Origin: an uncultured Eubacterium sp. | GTDB taxonomy: Bacteria > Bacillota > Clostridia > Lachnospirales > Lachnospiraceae | Assembly: GCA_947178105.1 (NCBI GenBank) | Contig: CAMWXD010000021.1 | Coordinates: 1-59,172 of the forward strand | Direction of reading: 5' to 3' | Length of the DNA: 59,172 nt | Shown here: in pieces, positions 8,866 to 17,488 of the stretch | Numbering within the stretch: the stretch's first letter is position 1 | How the letters are laid out: the number at the start of each line of letters is the position of its first letter | Program-made: the position numbers and the translations under genes | Notes under the pieces: model-generated | What the model was told of the DNA's origin: nothing | Seen by the model: only the letters and a program-made list of their open reading frames with translations | The model's database searches: none

Positions 8866-10563
8866 TTAAACTGGAATTGCTGAAAAAGAAAATTTGTTTT
8901 CCGTTGCAAACTCTTCTGCATAGGAACCAGCAGGGGCGCAAATGGTTAACCTGGTAAAATCACAATCTTCAAAAGCTTTTTTGTCGATTTTACGTACCCC
9001 ATCTGGAATCGTAACATTTTTCAGACTGGTGCAGCCGCAGAAAGTCCATTTATTGATTTTGCGCACTCCGTCAGGAATGATAAGATCGGCCAGGCTTGTA
9101 CACATCTGAAATGCCGCTTCATCAATTTTACGCACTTTAGCTGGAAGGGTAAGGTGAATCAAGCCATTACAACCATAAAACGCAGCGTTCCCGATCGTTT
9201 TTACACTGTCTGGAATGTGGATGCCAGTCAGGTTCTTGCAGCCCACAAACGCATTGTCTGCAATGACAGCCGTCCCCTCCGGGATGGCAATGTCTCCAGT
9301 GGCAAGGCCCGGAATACAAAACAGCAATGTTTTGCTGTCAATGGACAGAACGAATACATCAGATATCTGGTATTTGTTTGCCGGAAGGATAAGGCTTGCC
9401 AATGCGGTACAGCCGTTGAAAATAGTACCGTCTAAAGACTTCACGCTGTCCGGGATTGTGATGCCAGTCAGCTTTCTACAACCGGCAAAGGCTGCGCTGC
9501 AGATCGTTTCCACATTCTCAGGGATCGTGATATCCACCAGACTTGTACACTGCATGAATGAGCCGACTCCGATTTTTTTCAGCCCTTTCGGAAGGACCAC
9601 GCTAGTAAGACTGGAACAGCCGCAAAATGTCCAGGATTCAATTTCGGTAATTCTATCCGGAAGGACAACGCCAGATAAGTTGGTACAGCCAGAAAAGGCC
9701 GTATATTGAATCGTACTTACGCTGTCCGGGATTGTGATATCGGCCAGGGATATGCAGTCCTTGAAAGCCCAGGGGCCGATTTCTGTAATGCCATCTGGAA
9801 TCACCACCGTTTCATCAGAACCAGTATATTTCTTCAGCACGCCATGTTCAATGATAAAATCACTCCTCTCTGTTTCCGAAAACTGCTGAAGAAATACATT
9901 CCCATTTGTTTCATAAACCTTATCCCATATCATATCCTTGATAGCTATTTTTTCATCAGCGCTCTGCTTCCATTCTGTGACAAAACCCGCCGCCTCTAAT
10001 TCCTTCACAATCATTGTTCCTACTTCCACTGCCGTTGGTTTATCGAAATAATTTCCAAACGAGATACGAAGCTTTGTCGTGTATTCATTCAACACATGTT
10101 CCAAATCCTGGAAGGTATAAAAGCAGCACCCAATTACATTCTCCCCGTTTTCATACATATCCGAAGCAATCTCATTACAGTCGTCAAAACCATCTGACTG
10201 CACATATCCCGCACAATGCAATGCTACGATTCCCTGTTCATTTAACTTTTGAAAAGCACAAGCCAGTTTCAGGTAATTCTCCTGCTTGCCTGCATTCGCA
10301 TATTCATCCCAATATCCCTTAACAAGTTCCTGTAACGCCCCCGCAGAAATATGGTTTTTCACTTTAGGATACTCTTGCGAAATGTACTCCATGCCTTCTT
10401 CTGCGATTTCATCAATAGATAAAAAACCGGCTCTGACACCTAGGATAATCTGTGCTTCCAGATCATATGCCAGCGCTTCATCCATATTTTCTGCATCATC
10501 TGCTATAAGCCTTCGCAATTTTGATCTCAAAGCTTCTGATGCATCTGTTCTTAAATGTTTCAT
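8866..10563 (-). CDS. cytoplasmic BspA-type leucine-rich-repeat protein
   Basis: A 565-residue protein in two parts. Residues 1 to about 225 form an alpha/beta domain with DEALAYDLEAQIILGVRAGF and LNEQGIVALHCAGYVQSDGF, resembling the uncharacterised DUF6891 domain. From about residue 235 to 550 there are roughly a dozen BspA-like LRR_5 repeats of 23 residues (for example VVIPDGITEIGPWAFKDC, ITIPDSVSTIQYTAFSGC). There is no signal peptide, anchor or transmembrane helix, so it probably stays in the cytoplasm, unlike most BspA-type surface proteins. AGGAGAAG precedes the ATG. LRR repeats imply protein binding; the partner is unknown. Confidence 0.85.
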   Translation of the reverse strand: MKHLRTDASEALRSKLRRLIADDAENMDEALAYDLEAQIILGVRAGFLSIDEIAEEGMEYISQEYPKVKNHISAGALQELVKGYWDEYANAGKQENYLKLACAFQKLNEQGIVALHCAGYVQSDGFDDCNEIASDMYENGENVIGCCFYTFQDLEHVLNEYTTKLRISFGNYFDKPTAVEVGTMIVKELEAAGFVTEWKQSADEKIAIKDMIWDKVYETNGNVFLQQFSETERSDFIIEHGVLKKYTGSDETVVIPDGITEIGPWAFKDCISLADITIPDSVSTIQYTAFSGCTNLSGVVLPDRITEIESWTFCGCSSLTSVVLPKGLKKIGVGSFMQCTSLVDITIPENVETICSAAFAGCRKLTGITIPDSVKSLDGTIFNGCTALASLILPANKYQISDVFVLSIDSKTLLFCIPGLATGDIAIPEGTAVIADNAFVGCKNLTGIHIPDSVKTIGNAAFYGCNGLIHLTLPAKVRKIDEAAFQMCTSLADLIIPDGVRKINKWTFCGCTSLKNVTIPDGVRKIDKKAFEDCDFTRLTICAPAGSYAEEFATENKFSFSAIPV

Positions 10564-10640
10564 GTTCTCTTCTCCTAACTTTTCATCTATCCTAGCAATT
10601 TGCAGTCTTCTCCCTGTGTATCTTTCTGATAACCAGGAAG

Positions 10641-10915
10641 TCAGTGTCCCTCTATATTGTCTGCAAACGGAGCCTGCGTATTGATATCATAGTATTTGGA
10701 CATACAATCCTCTATTTCAGTTTCCCGCATTTCTGTTGAAAATGCGATAGAGGACAGACAATCAACATGGTTTCCGGTTCCAGATGTGTTCCCCGTTTCT
10801 GAATAAACACGAATAGGTTTATGCACATACCGAAGATTTCATACAGCACCCAGACTGCTGCCAGTGTAATTGGTAAAGCTGATATCACAATCCCAAATCT
10901 TTTTACCCATTTCAT
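10641..10915 (-). pseudogene. small membrane protein gene with frameshift
   Basis: The reading from the ATG at 10915 (GGAG seven bases upstream) encodes one transmembrane helix (FGIVISALPITLAAVWVLY) and then runs out of frame to a stop at 10712. A second frame from about 10826 continues sensibly as HKPIRVYSETGNTSGTGNHVDCLSS to 10641. The two pieces overlap at GMCIN/CHKP, which suggests one protein of about 90 residues interrupted by a one-base slip. It could instead be a sequencing error or a real recoding site. The family is unknown. Confidence 0.45.
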
Positions 10916-10989
10916 AAATGATCTCCATAACTGGAATTGATTGAACAAGCGACTCCCATTCTTTTCTGCTTCCTTCGTGCAAGGCTTAG

Positions 10990-11433
10990 CTAAATGGAAT
11001 CGGTATCAAAACAGTCAAAAATAAATGCATCCTGCGCAGAGTCATAATCAAACCATGCTTGCATCCCTAAATAATCATCGATTTCTTCTCTTGCGCAGCC
11101 CTTTGGATAATGGCCTAAGAAACGAGCGTACACACTGATTCGGATTTTATCATTTCTTTCACACATATGAACAGAACCCAGATACCAGTCGCCGGTCAGT
11201 TCCTGCACACGGGGAAACGTATCCTCTTCCATCCAGGCTTCATCATCTAAATATTGTGTACACTCCGTTATGACTGTTTCTATTAACCGATCCTTATGCC
11301 TGATGTAAAGCTGCTCTAAGGCGGCCGGCTTAAAATCCATTCGAGGCTGTAATTTGTTCTGGTAATTAGGGTATGTACGATCCGGATTAGGGCTTGGCAT
11401 GAAAAGCTGTCTGAATTGTAATGGTTTTTCCAC
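10990..11433 (-). CDS. unknown protein, 147 aa
   Basis: I do not recognise it. It is cytosolic, with DDEAWMEEDTFPRVQELTGDWYLGSVHMCERN in the middle (residues about 63-95) and an acidic end (FDYDSAQDAFIFDCFDTDS). It starts with GTG at 11433 behind a very strong GAGGAGG eight bases upstream. A promoter lies at 11493-11521. It resembles other small proteins scattered in toxin-immunity neighbourhoods, but no motif proves it. Confidence 0.6.
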   Translation of the reverse strand: MEKPLQFRQLFMPSPNPDRTYPNYQNKLQPRMDFKPAALEQLYIRHKDRLIETVITECTQYLDDEAWMEEDTFPRVQELTGDWYLGSVHMCERNDKIRISVYARFLGHYPKGCAREEIDDYLGMQAWFDYDSAQDAFIFDCFDTDSI

Positions 11434-11492
11434 TTTTATTTCCTCCTCAAAAATTGGCTTATGAGCATAATTTTCGATTTACCTCTGTGCTT

Positions 11493-11521
11493 AGTTTAGC
11501 ACATTCACATAATATCCGCAA
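11493..11521 (-). promoter_or_regulatory. putative promoter of the 147-aa gene
   Basis: TTGCGG (11516-11521), 17 bp, TAAACT (11493-11498), minus strand. The rest of 11434-11685 shows no gene. Confidence 0.4.
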
Positions 11522-11685
11522 GATACCATACATTTGGTTCATAATACCTTCCAAGATTTTGTGCTGCACTATTACGTGTGATAAATTTAAGTAATACCAA
11601 TACCCAACTCCGGAACAAATTTAATGTTCAACCTTCCTCACTTCCTGTTTTTGGGCAAAAAAACAGCACGTAAAACCGTTTTGGC

Positions 11686-12062
11686 TTAGATGCTGCGATT
11701 GTTGCTCTTATTGTGTTGTACCGCCCTCCGTTTTGCTTTTTGCTGCGATTTTCTCTGTCTTTTATCATACATATCGTGTATCCATTCTTTCACAGGGGCC
11801 TTCCACATCTCATTTTTATTAGGGATATTTTTTATAAGGCTCCGGGGATTCAGCCCCATTTCTTTTGCCATTCGGATCTCTTCATCTCCGAGACGGCATT
11901 TATTCCCTCTTTTGCAATATACTGCAATCCCATAAGATGCGGTATTTTTAATTCCCCATTTGTCAGATGGAGAATTTTTTTCGGTATATGGATATAATAG
12001 TCATATCTACATAAAATCAGTTTGACTTCGTTAAATTTATCCAGCAGTCTCGTATCTTTCAT
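11686..12062 (-). pseudogene. broken gene, two fragments in different frames
   Basis: The first piece starts at 12062 (MKDTRLLDKFNEVKL) and reads IPHLMGLQYIAKEGINAVSE before leaving frame near 11890. The second piece resumes as GDEEIRMAKEMGLNPRSL and ends at 11686 with a basic tail. The first half recalls phage-type nuclease N-termini and the second half another small protein family, so this may be a fusion across a deletion as well as a frameshift. I cannot name the family. The second piece alone would need a start at 11871 without a ribosome binding site. Confidence 0.45.
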
Positions 12063-12096
12063 ATCGCTTTTGTCCTTCTTTTTAGAAAAGAAAATT

Positions 12097-12136
12097 GCCT
12101 GGGCTATTAGGCTCAGGCATCACTTTTCTTTTTGAA
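12097..12136 (+). terminator. terminator-like hairpin
   Basis: GCCTGGGC (12097-12104) pairs with GCTCAGGC (12111-12118); the single non-Watson-Crick pair is a G-U only on the plus strand, and CTTTTCTTTTT follows on that strand. No plus-strand gene lies before it, so its purpose is unclear. Confidence 0.4.
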
Positions 12137-12290
12137 TTGCAATTCATGCTTATTGAACTACTAATGTTCAATAAGTTTGGGAGCAGTCCTATGATAATTC
12201 CATAGGCAGAGAGCTTCTTTGTATTTCTATTGCCCGCAAAGCCGGGACGGGTAGCTCCTCTCTATCGCCGCAAAAGCACTGAAGCTTTTC
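12134..12290. other. structured non-coding segment
   Basis: A gene-free stretch with a run of perfect inverted repeats: the palindrome GAATTGCAATTC (12134-12145), CTTATTGAAC/GTTCAATAAG (12149-12158 with 12166-12175), CCTATG/CATAGG (12188-12193 with 12201-12206), CCCG/CGGG (12233-12236 with 12243-12246), GGAGC/GCTCC (12180-12184 with 12254-12258) and AAAAGC/GCTTTT near 12270-12289. It could be an RNA, a leader, or the debris of a mobile element. Strand and family are not determined. The remainder of 12063-12646 holds only weak open frames. Confidence 0.35.
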
Positions 12291-12560
12291 ATTACCTATA
12301 ACCTATCATGTCTCTGCAGCTTTGTCAACCGCTTTTGCGCCTTTATCCAAAGGAGATTTTTCTGTTGTTTCTCCATTGCGATTTTCTCATAGATATTCCC
12401 TACCTTTTCACCATCTCTTATGATAATGCTGGCTCCGGCAACGGCATCTATGATCCGAATTACTGGAGCCAGGAATTGTGATATACCGGCCTGTACATGC
12501 CAGCGGAGGAAAATCTGTGCAACCCTCAATTAAAAAAGTGTTTTCTTTGATAACTGCCAC

Positions 12561-12597
12561 AGACAAGAAAGTTCTTCGGCTAGAACTTTCTTTGTCT
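12561..12597. repeat. long inverted repeat
   Basis: AGACAAGAAAGTTCT (12561-12575) pairs with AGAACTTTC-TTTGTCT (12582-12597), with one bulged base and a 6-base loop. TTTTCTGG follows on the plus strand. It lies about 50 bp after the stop of the gene fragment at 12647 and may end that transcript or an element. Confidence 0.5.
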
Positions 12598-12646
12598 TTT
12601 CTGGATTTCGACGGATAACCTCTCTAGATCATTATCCAGTACATCT

Positions 12647-13066
12647 CTATTCCTCACTAAGTGCATTTAAATGATAATACATCTGCTCATAAGACCGGGC
12701 AATGATGGAAGCCGCATCTATATAAGACCCTGGCAGCATACAGCCATTTGCTTTTTCATTCCAGGAAACAGCTTTTCGCCTTGCGATATTTGCAAGCTCA
12801 AAAACTGTCAGGCTGCCTGTAATGCCAAGCCGGTCTTCCACTGAACGCCCGTATTTTCCAGTAATCTGCAGAAAATCCTGCAGCTCGTCATCATCAAAAA
12901 ACTGCAGCTGCCCATTATAATATATCTGTAGTACTTTCAATTCCTTGAGTGTCTGTACAGATGTCATAAGCTCGTCGATATGGTCTGCTGCCTGCCGGCA
13001 GATACTCCTCAGATGGTCACTTATATTTTCAAGCCTCCTAATGCCATCATTATATTGCTGCTGGTA
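12647..13066 (-). pseudogene. 5'-truncated gene, 139 codons open
   Basis: An ATG at 12967 gives 106 residues, but the same frame stays open upstream to a TGA at 13067-13069 and reads like protein (QQQYNDGIRRLENISDHLRS, then QAADHIDELMTSVQTLKEL). No start codon with a ribosome binding site lies in that upstream part. This suggests that the true 5' end was lost. The protein is helical, ends in YEQMYYHLNALSEE, and I cannot assign a family. It borders the BceB-like gene by 68 bp. Confidence 0.45.
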
Positions 13067-13134
13067 TCAACTGTAAAGCAGGCACAATAAAGTGCTGTAG
13101 TTACTTTTAAGAAACTATTGAAAATGGAAAGAGC

Positions 13135-15036
13135 CTATATTTTTTGAATTCCGGCGTTTTTTAAATAGATCTCTACCGAAAGGCGGTAGCACAGATAAAA
13201 AAATACGGCAATCAGCCCCACGCTGGCAAGCCGGATCGCAGCCAGGCTCATGTTCATTACCTTTTCCAGCGCATGGACGGAAAAATAAGAAGAGATGCCC
13301 ATGACCAAAAGCGGCAGCGCATAAGACATGAAAAGCTGCCTTGCAACAGCCCTCTTTAGCGCTTTATAAGGGCATCCCAGCTTTTGCAGCACATCAAAGC
13401 GCCCTTTTTCCTCCAATGCGTCGTTGTACAGCTTCATAAACAAAATGCTGCCGCTTGCACTGATAAACACCATCACAAGAAATACGCACAGCGAATACAG
13501 AATCTTAATCCACTCTCTGTCCCCGCCGCCGTCCGGCCCCGTTACAATGCGTGCCGTATAGTTTTCCTTTGTATTGCTTACAAGCGCGCCGAGTGCGCCG
13601 ACCGACGCCTGATAATGAGACGGGTCTTTAATTTTATAATTATAAGCGTATAATTCCTCGCCGGACGGGCGCAGGCTGTCGTAATCATGATCATTGGCAA
13701 GGTAAAACGACATCTGTTCCTGTAAATAGCCCAGATATGGCTCTTGTGTCTCACTGGCCATCAGAAACGTCCTGCCCATAATCTGCACCGGCACATCCTC
13801 CCGCTGCGTTATCAGAGAAACCAGGTACAAATGCGATACTCCTACTACCTCGCCGTCCTCTGGTTCTTTTAGGTCCATACGCAGCCCTGCCTCCTGTGCA
13901 AGCTGCCTGAACCCTGACCAGGCAATCAGTGCCACAGGCTGCATCCCTTCCTGCTCAGGCTCCAGGCAAAGAATTGGTATTTTTGTACTGTATGCAATCT
14001 CGTTTTCCTGTTCAATCAGCTCCTTTGCTGTTTCCTCCAGGTCCTGCCTGCTGCTTAAAAGCTGGTACGTATAGGTACTGCGAAAATGCACCATGTTTTC
14101 ATACCGCTGTCTTAATGCAAAACTGGCAGCCAGCGCCGTCACCGAACAGATCATCATGACACAGACAATCGCATACGTCCGGTAATTTTTCTTCATGCGG
14201 AAAATCATCTGGTTCACCCACAAATTCCGTTCCCTGCGGTACAAAAAGAGCTTCTTTTTTGCCAGTCCCTGGAAAATCGCCGGGATCATGCCGCCAAACA
14301 GAAAATACACGCCGATAATGACGAGCACAACCGCAAGTACGACATGTTCCAGCACAGACTCTCTGCTTTCCAGGACAGCCAGCGCATACCCGGCTGATAA
14401 GACCGCCGTCCCAAATACCGTCTTACATGCCAGCACAAAGCGAGGCTGCCTGACAGATTCATTCTGCCTGCTCGCAGACACCAGCTCCAACACGCTGCTT
14501 TTTACAATATTCAAATATCCTTTTAGGACAAACACTGTATAAACAATAAAATAAAATGCAGAAGTAATAAAAATCGATTTTATGGAAAACGTAAAGCCAA
14601 TATCCATCGCAAGATCCGATATCGCAAGCAGCACCATCTGGAACAACTGCGTCGTCAGGACGCCGAACCCGATTCCCGCCGCAAACGTTACTGCGCCTGC
14701 CATCATCATTTCCATCATATACAGCCTGCCGATCCTCTGGTTGGTCAGTCCCATAAAAATATAAATGCCGATTTCTTTTTTCCGCCTTGTCAGGAATACA
14801 TTGGCCGCATAGCCGATAAAAAATACCATAAAAACGCCCAGCACGACTGAAAGCATTCGGATCAGCATATTGCTGTAATCTTCGTTGTGTTCCCCAAAGG
14901 ACACAAACAGCTTCGAGCCGACAAGATTTTGGAAATTATAAAAAATCATAATCGAAAAAGCCATAGATAAGACCAGTGACATATAATTCTTTAAATTGCT
15001 TTTGACATTTTGCCAAGCAAGTGCGTACAGCTTCAT
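13135..15036 (-). CDS. BceB-type ABC transporter permease (FtsX fold)
   Basis: A 633-residue membrane protein with the layout of peptide-antibiotic detoxification permeases: one N-terminal helix, three more FtsX-like helices (about 50-160), further pairs near 200-255, a large extracellular domain from about residue 315 to 515, and three C-terminal helices. In BceAB systems this domain recognises peptide-antibiotic complexes and also reports to the kinase. Its ATG overlaps the ATPase stop codon by 4 bp (ATGA). The matching kinase and regulator lie 5 kb away at 20211-21951. The substrate cannot be read from sequence. Confidence 0.9.
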   Translation of the reverse strand: MKLYALAWQNVKSNLKNYMSLVLSMAFSIMIFYNFQNLVGSKLFVSFGEHNEDYSNMLIRMLSVVLGVFMVFFIGYAANVFLTRRKKEIGIYIFMGLTNQRIGRLYMMEMMMAGAVTFAAGIGFGVLTTQLFQMVLLAISDLAMDIGFTFSIKSIFITSAFYFIVYTVFVLKGYLNIVKSSVLELVSASRQNESVRQPRFVLACKTVFGTAVLSAGYALAVLESRESVLEHVVLAVVLVIIGVYFLFGGMIPAIFQGLAKKKLFLYRRERNLWVNQMIFRMKKNYRTYAIVCVMMICSVTALAASFALRQRYENMVHFRSTYTYQLLSSRQDLEETAKELIEQENEIAYSTKIPILCLEPEQEGMQPVALIAWSGFRQLAQEAGLRMDLKEPEDGEVVGVSHLYLVSLITQREDVPVQIMGRTFLMASETQEPYLGYLQEQMSFYLANDHDYDSLRPSGEELYAYNYKIKDPSHYQASVGALGALVSNTKENYTARIVTGPDGGGDREWIKILYSLCVFLVMVFISASGSILFMKLYNDALEEKGRFDVLQKLGCPYKALKRAVARQLFMSYALPLLVMGISSYFSVHALEKVMNMSLAAIRLASVGLIAVFFYLCYRLSVEIYLKNAGIQKI

Positions 15037-15830
15037 TCCGCCCCACCTCCAAAACCTGCCGCTGCGCCGATTTCCATTCCGCTGCCCATCGATGCCTGCA
15101 TATCGATAATCCGGTCATAAAATTCCTTCTGCCTGCTGCCCCTGCTCAAGCGGCATTTCATCTGCCCGTCGCTTAAAATATAGACATCCTTCGCATACGA
15201 CGCGCTGAATGCATCATGCGTTACCATGACAATCGTTGCCATCCCCTTTTCATTGACACTTTTCAGGCACTCCAACAGCTCCCTGCCAGACTTGGAATCC
15301 AACGCCCCGGTCGGCTCATCTGCAAATATAATCTCCGGCTCCGTAATCAACGCCCTGCACGCGGCGCCGCGCTGCTTCTGCCCGCCGGACAACTGGTAGG
15401 GGTATTTGCCCAGATGCTCCGTCAAAGCAAACATCTTCGCATACCGCATCGTTTTTTCAAAGCACGTACGGCTGTCCACCCCGTTCAGCGAAAGCGGCAG
15501 TGCAATATTATCCTGTAAGGTCATCGTATCCAGCAAATTGTAGTCCTGGAAAATAAATCCTATTTTATCTTTTCTGATCTGAGACAGTTCCCGGTTGGAT
15601 ACGTGCGTGATATCCTTGCCTGCAATCAGCACGCTGCCCTGTGTCGGCTTGTCGATCGAAGACAAAATATTTAATAACGTCGTCTTCCCGGAGCCGCTCG
15701 GCCCCATAATCGCGATAAAATCGTGCTCTAAAATGTCCAGGTCAATGCCTTTTAATACCCTTGTCTGAAATCCCCTGCTCCCATAATCCTTTGTCAGCTT
15801 TCTAATGGCTGCTACTGTTTTTTCATTCAT
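15033..15830 (-). CDS. BceA-type ABC transporter ATPase
   Basis: A 265-residue cytoplasmic ATPase that energises the permease encoded 4 bp overlapping downstream. Walker A is GPSGSGKTT (residues 43-51), the Q-loop is IFQDYNLLD, the signature is LSGGQKQRGAACRAL (unusual in having GAAC for the common VAIA) and Walker B is IIFADEPTGALDS. A short Gly/Ala/Met-rich tail follows residue 240. AAGGAGGAATGAAGC precedes the ATG. A promoter and BceR-like dyad lie upstream at 15854-15930. Confidence 0.92.
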   Translation of the reverse strand: MNEKTVAAIRKLTKDYGSRGFQTRVLKGIDLDILEHDFIAIMGPSGSGKTTLLNILSSIDKPTQGSVLIAGKDITHVSNRELSQIRKDKIGFIFQDYNLLDTMTLQDNIALPLSLNGVDSRTCFEKTMRYAKMFALTEHLGKYPYQLSGGQKQRGAACRALITEPEIIFADEPTGALDSKSGRELLECLKSVNEKGMATIVMVTHDAFSASYAKDVYILSDGQMKCRLSRGSRQKEFYDRIIDMQASMGSGMEIGAAAGFGGGAE

Positions 15831-15853
15831 GCTTCATTCCTCCTTGCAGTATC

Positions 15854-15930
15854 ATTATAGGATAAAGGAACAAAAAAATCCTTACATTCACATTACAAAG
15901 AAACGCCCAGCCTTACAGGTTTGTAAGGTT
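15854..15930 (-). promoter_or_regulatory. bceAB-like promoter with BceR-type operator
   Basis: On the minus strand a perfect -10 TATAAT (15854-15859) has no consensus -35 (GGATTT at 17 bp), as expected for an activated promoter. About 60 bp upstream lies the dyad CTTACA-AACC-TGTAAG (15912-15927). Further TGTAA half-sites stand between them. BceR-family regulators of Bacillus are known to bind TnACA-N4-TGTAA upstream of transporter genes; the match to the adjacent BceAB-like genes is strong. Confidence 0.7.
15912..15930. repeat. 19-bp core repeat A (att-like/BceR box)
   Basis: CTTACAGGTTTGTAAGGTT is identical to 20210-20228 and differs by one base from 19805-19823. It bounds the degenerate element on the ATPase side and lies about 100 bp from the integrase remnant. 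Confidence 0.8.
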
Positions 15931-15964
15931 CAGAAGTTAGGGTATCTTTGCAATTCAGTGAAAT

Positions 15965-16018
15965 AGTGTAAAAGTGGTGTAAATTTAAGATGGTTTTGGT
16001 GTACGGAATGGTGTAAAA
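15965..16018. repeat. left-end GGTGTAAA repeats (arm-type sites?)
   Basis: Four direct copies of (A/G)GTGTA occur at 15965, 15976, 15998 and 16010. The first two, 11 bp apart, match the pair at 19726-19747 with one difference in 21 bases. Subterminal direct repeats like these are where arm-binding integrases of the Tn916/lambda type dock. Confidence 0.5.
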
Positions 16019-16028
16019 CAGAAATGTT

Positions 16029-16238
16029 TCAGGAAACCTTTTCCTTACCATCTCGCTTTGCGTCAAACTTCTCAATCTCATCCCGCATACGCTTGTCATC
16101 CACATGGTTGTATACTTTCATAGTAATTGCAAGGTTAACTCCTTTCCTTAAAATTCTTCCTTTTTTGTCACGTCTTTTCTCTGCTATAACTTTTCGCTCC
16201 TTCCATAAAAAACAGGAACTTTGGTACGATACAACCAT
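16029..16238 (-). pseudogene. Tn916-type tyrosine integrase, internal deletion
   Basis: The 69-codon frame joins both ends of an integrase. Its first half has EKRRDKKGRILRKG, the opening of the arm DNA-binding domain of Tn916-like integrases. Its second half has TMKVYNHVDDKRMRDEIEKF, the region around and after the catalytic tyrosine. About 330 residues with the Arg-His-Arg catalytic centre are missing, so it is inactive. It reads toward core repeat A, the usual place for an integrase at an element end. Confidence 0.75.
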
Positions 16239-16268
16239 TATACCGCACCAAAACTCCCTGTGCCATGC

Positions 16269-16380
16269 CTAAATTACATTTAATCGGTCAACAAATTCCT
16301 CAAACAGCTTTCTCTTTATCTGTGGTCTGTTCCCATTCCATAAAATAAAAACAGCATCCTCATTTTCGTTGATAACCCGA
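16269..16380 (-). pseudogene. C-terminal gene fragment
   Basis: One frame away from the methylase remnant, an open reading continues as ENEDAVFILWNGNRPQIKRK and ends at a TAG at 16269. It looks like the real C-terminus of some protein left by a deletion; the family is not recognised. Confidence 0.35.
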
Positions 16381-16690
16381 TTTTGCATTTAACTTATTTT
16401 GAATAATAACACCTAAACTATTTTCTGATCCAAAAATTTCATCACACAATAGTTTAAGTTGTGCTTCTTCATTGTCATCAATAGAAATAAAGATTACGCC
16501 TTTATCATTTAATAATCTATGTGCATAGCGTAATCTCCTATGCATGAAAGAAAGCCATTTACTATGTTTAAAACAATCATCATTACCTATGCATTTATCA
16601 TCATATATAAAATCTTTATTCCCCGTATTATACGGCGGGTCAATATAAATTACATCAATCTTCCCCTTATGCGTCTTTTTCAGCAAAAGT
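16360..16690 (-). pseudogene. Type III methylase (Mod) fragment
   Basis: The fragment carries the catalytic motif IDVIYIDPPYNTGNKDFIYD of beta-class N6-adenine methyltransferases and continues through HSKWLSFMHRRLRYAHRLL and GVIFISIDDNE, typical of Type III Mod subunits. The N-terminal region, the target-recognition domain and the SAM-binding FxGxG motif are gone. Its 5' edge is fused to the 3' edge of the Bro-N gene in another frame, and its 3' edge stops just after NKLNAKS. Only about 110 of some 600 residues remain. Confidence 0.8.
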
Positions 16691-17374
16691 GGAAGGCTTT
16701 TGCTGTTTCGATATCTCCGTTGAAGTAGATTCTGCAAGCATATTCAAAATCAATTCCATATCCGACATATTGTCGCAGAGATTTTCTTTCTTCAGCCCTT
16801 TGAGATTTTTATACTGTCTCGTACTCATGCCCGACCATGCTTTTATTATCTCATCGGTAAGAATCGCATACTCTCTGCCCTGCTGGACTCCGCTTTTCTG
16901 CCATTCATCCGTAAGGGCATTTCTGACACGGATAGAAAGAATTCTTTGATGAATCCACTCATCACTGTATCCCTTTTTCTGATATGTTTCGAGTGCACGG
17001 TCGATTGCCTGTTCCGGGTCAATCGTCTCCTTGATTCGCTCTTTTCCAACTTCAGCAAGCCATAGTTTAAACGGTTCTGCCTTTGGTGAAGGGATTGACT
17101 GGATAATACGCAAAAGCTGTTCTGTCGTTGCAACATCGGTCATTCTTTTCTTGCCGTCTGCTGCAGTCATTTTCAAACCGTGACAATTTGTCACGGTTTC
17201 ATTTCCCTCTTCCTTCATGCGCTGCTTCAGTTTTCTCCAATATGCTGCCGGGTCTTTACTCTCTGTAAGCACTGCGATAACATCAACAACAGAGAAATAC
17301 CATTCCTCTATTTCTTCGTCCCAAGCCGTTCTGATTTTTTGGTCTTCAAAAAGCTGTATGTTATCTTTCCCCAT
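16667..17374 (-). pseudogene. Bro-N/antirepressor-family gene, 3'-truncated
   Basis: A 235-codon frame starting IRTAWDEEIEEWYFSVVDV with the Bro-N fold, followed by ETVTNCHGLKM, SIPSPKAEPFKLWLAEVG and the conserved KAWSGMSTRQYKNLKGLK. Genes of this type occur on phages and conjugative elements and are annotated as antirepressor or DinD-like proteins. Intact relatives continue beyond EISKQQKPST; here the frame runs into methylase sequence at about 16690 and stops. It may still be translated, but it lacks its C-terminus. Confidence 0.75.
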
Positions 17375-17488
17375 TTTCCCTTATACCTCCGTACTTCCTA
17401 TCTTTTTTGTCCCCTCTAACATAATTATCCTATCTCAAATGCCTTTTTCTCTGCCTTACTCAGACACAAATAATTAAAATGACATTTG

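Noticed and set aside
8866..10563. Calling the leucine-rich-repeat protein a surface adhesin.
   Set aside because: There is no signal peptide, sortase motif or transmembrane anchor.
12230..12260. GCAAAGCC and GGTAGC resemble parts of a c-di-GMP-I riboswitch.
   Set aside because: The blocks are in the wrong order and the GGGACGCAAAGCC junction and tetraloop-receptor helix are missing.
12296..12529. A 77-codon minus-strand open frame.
   Set aside because: It begins with TTG without a ribosome site, has no recognisable motif and lies next to non-coding repeats.
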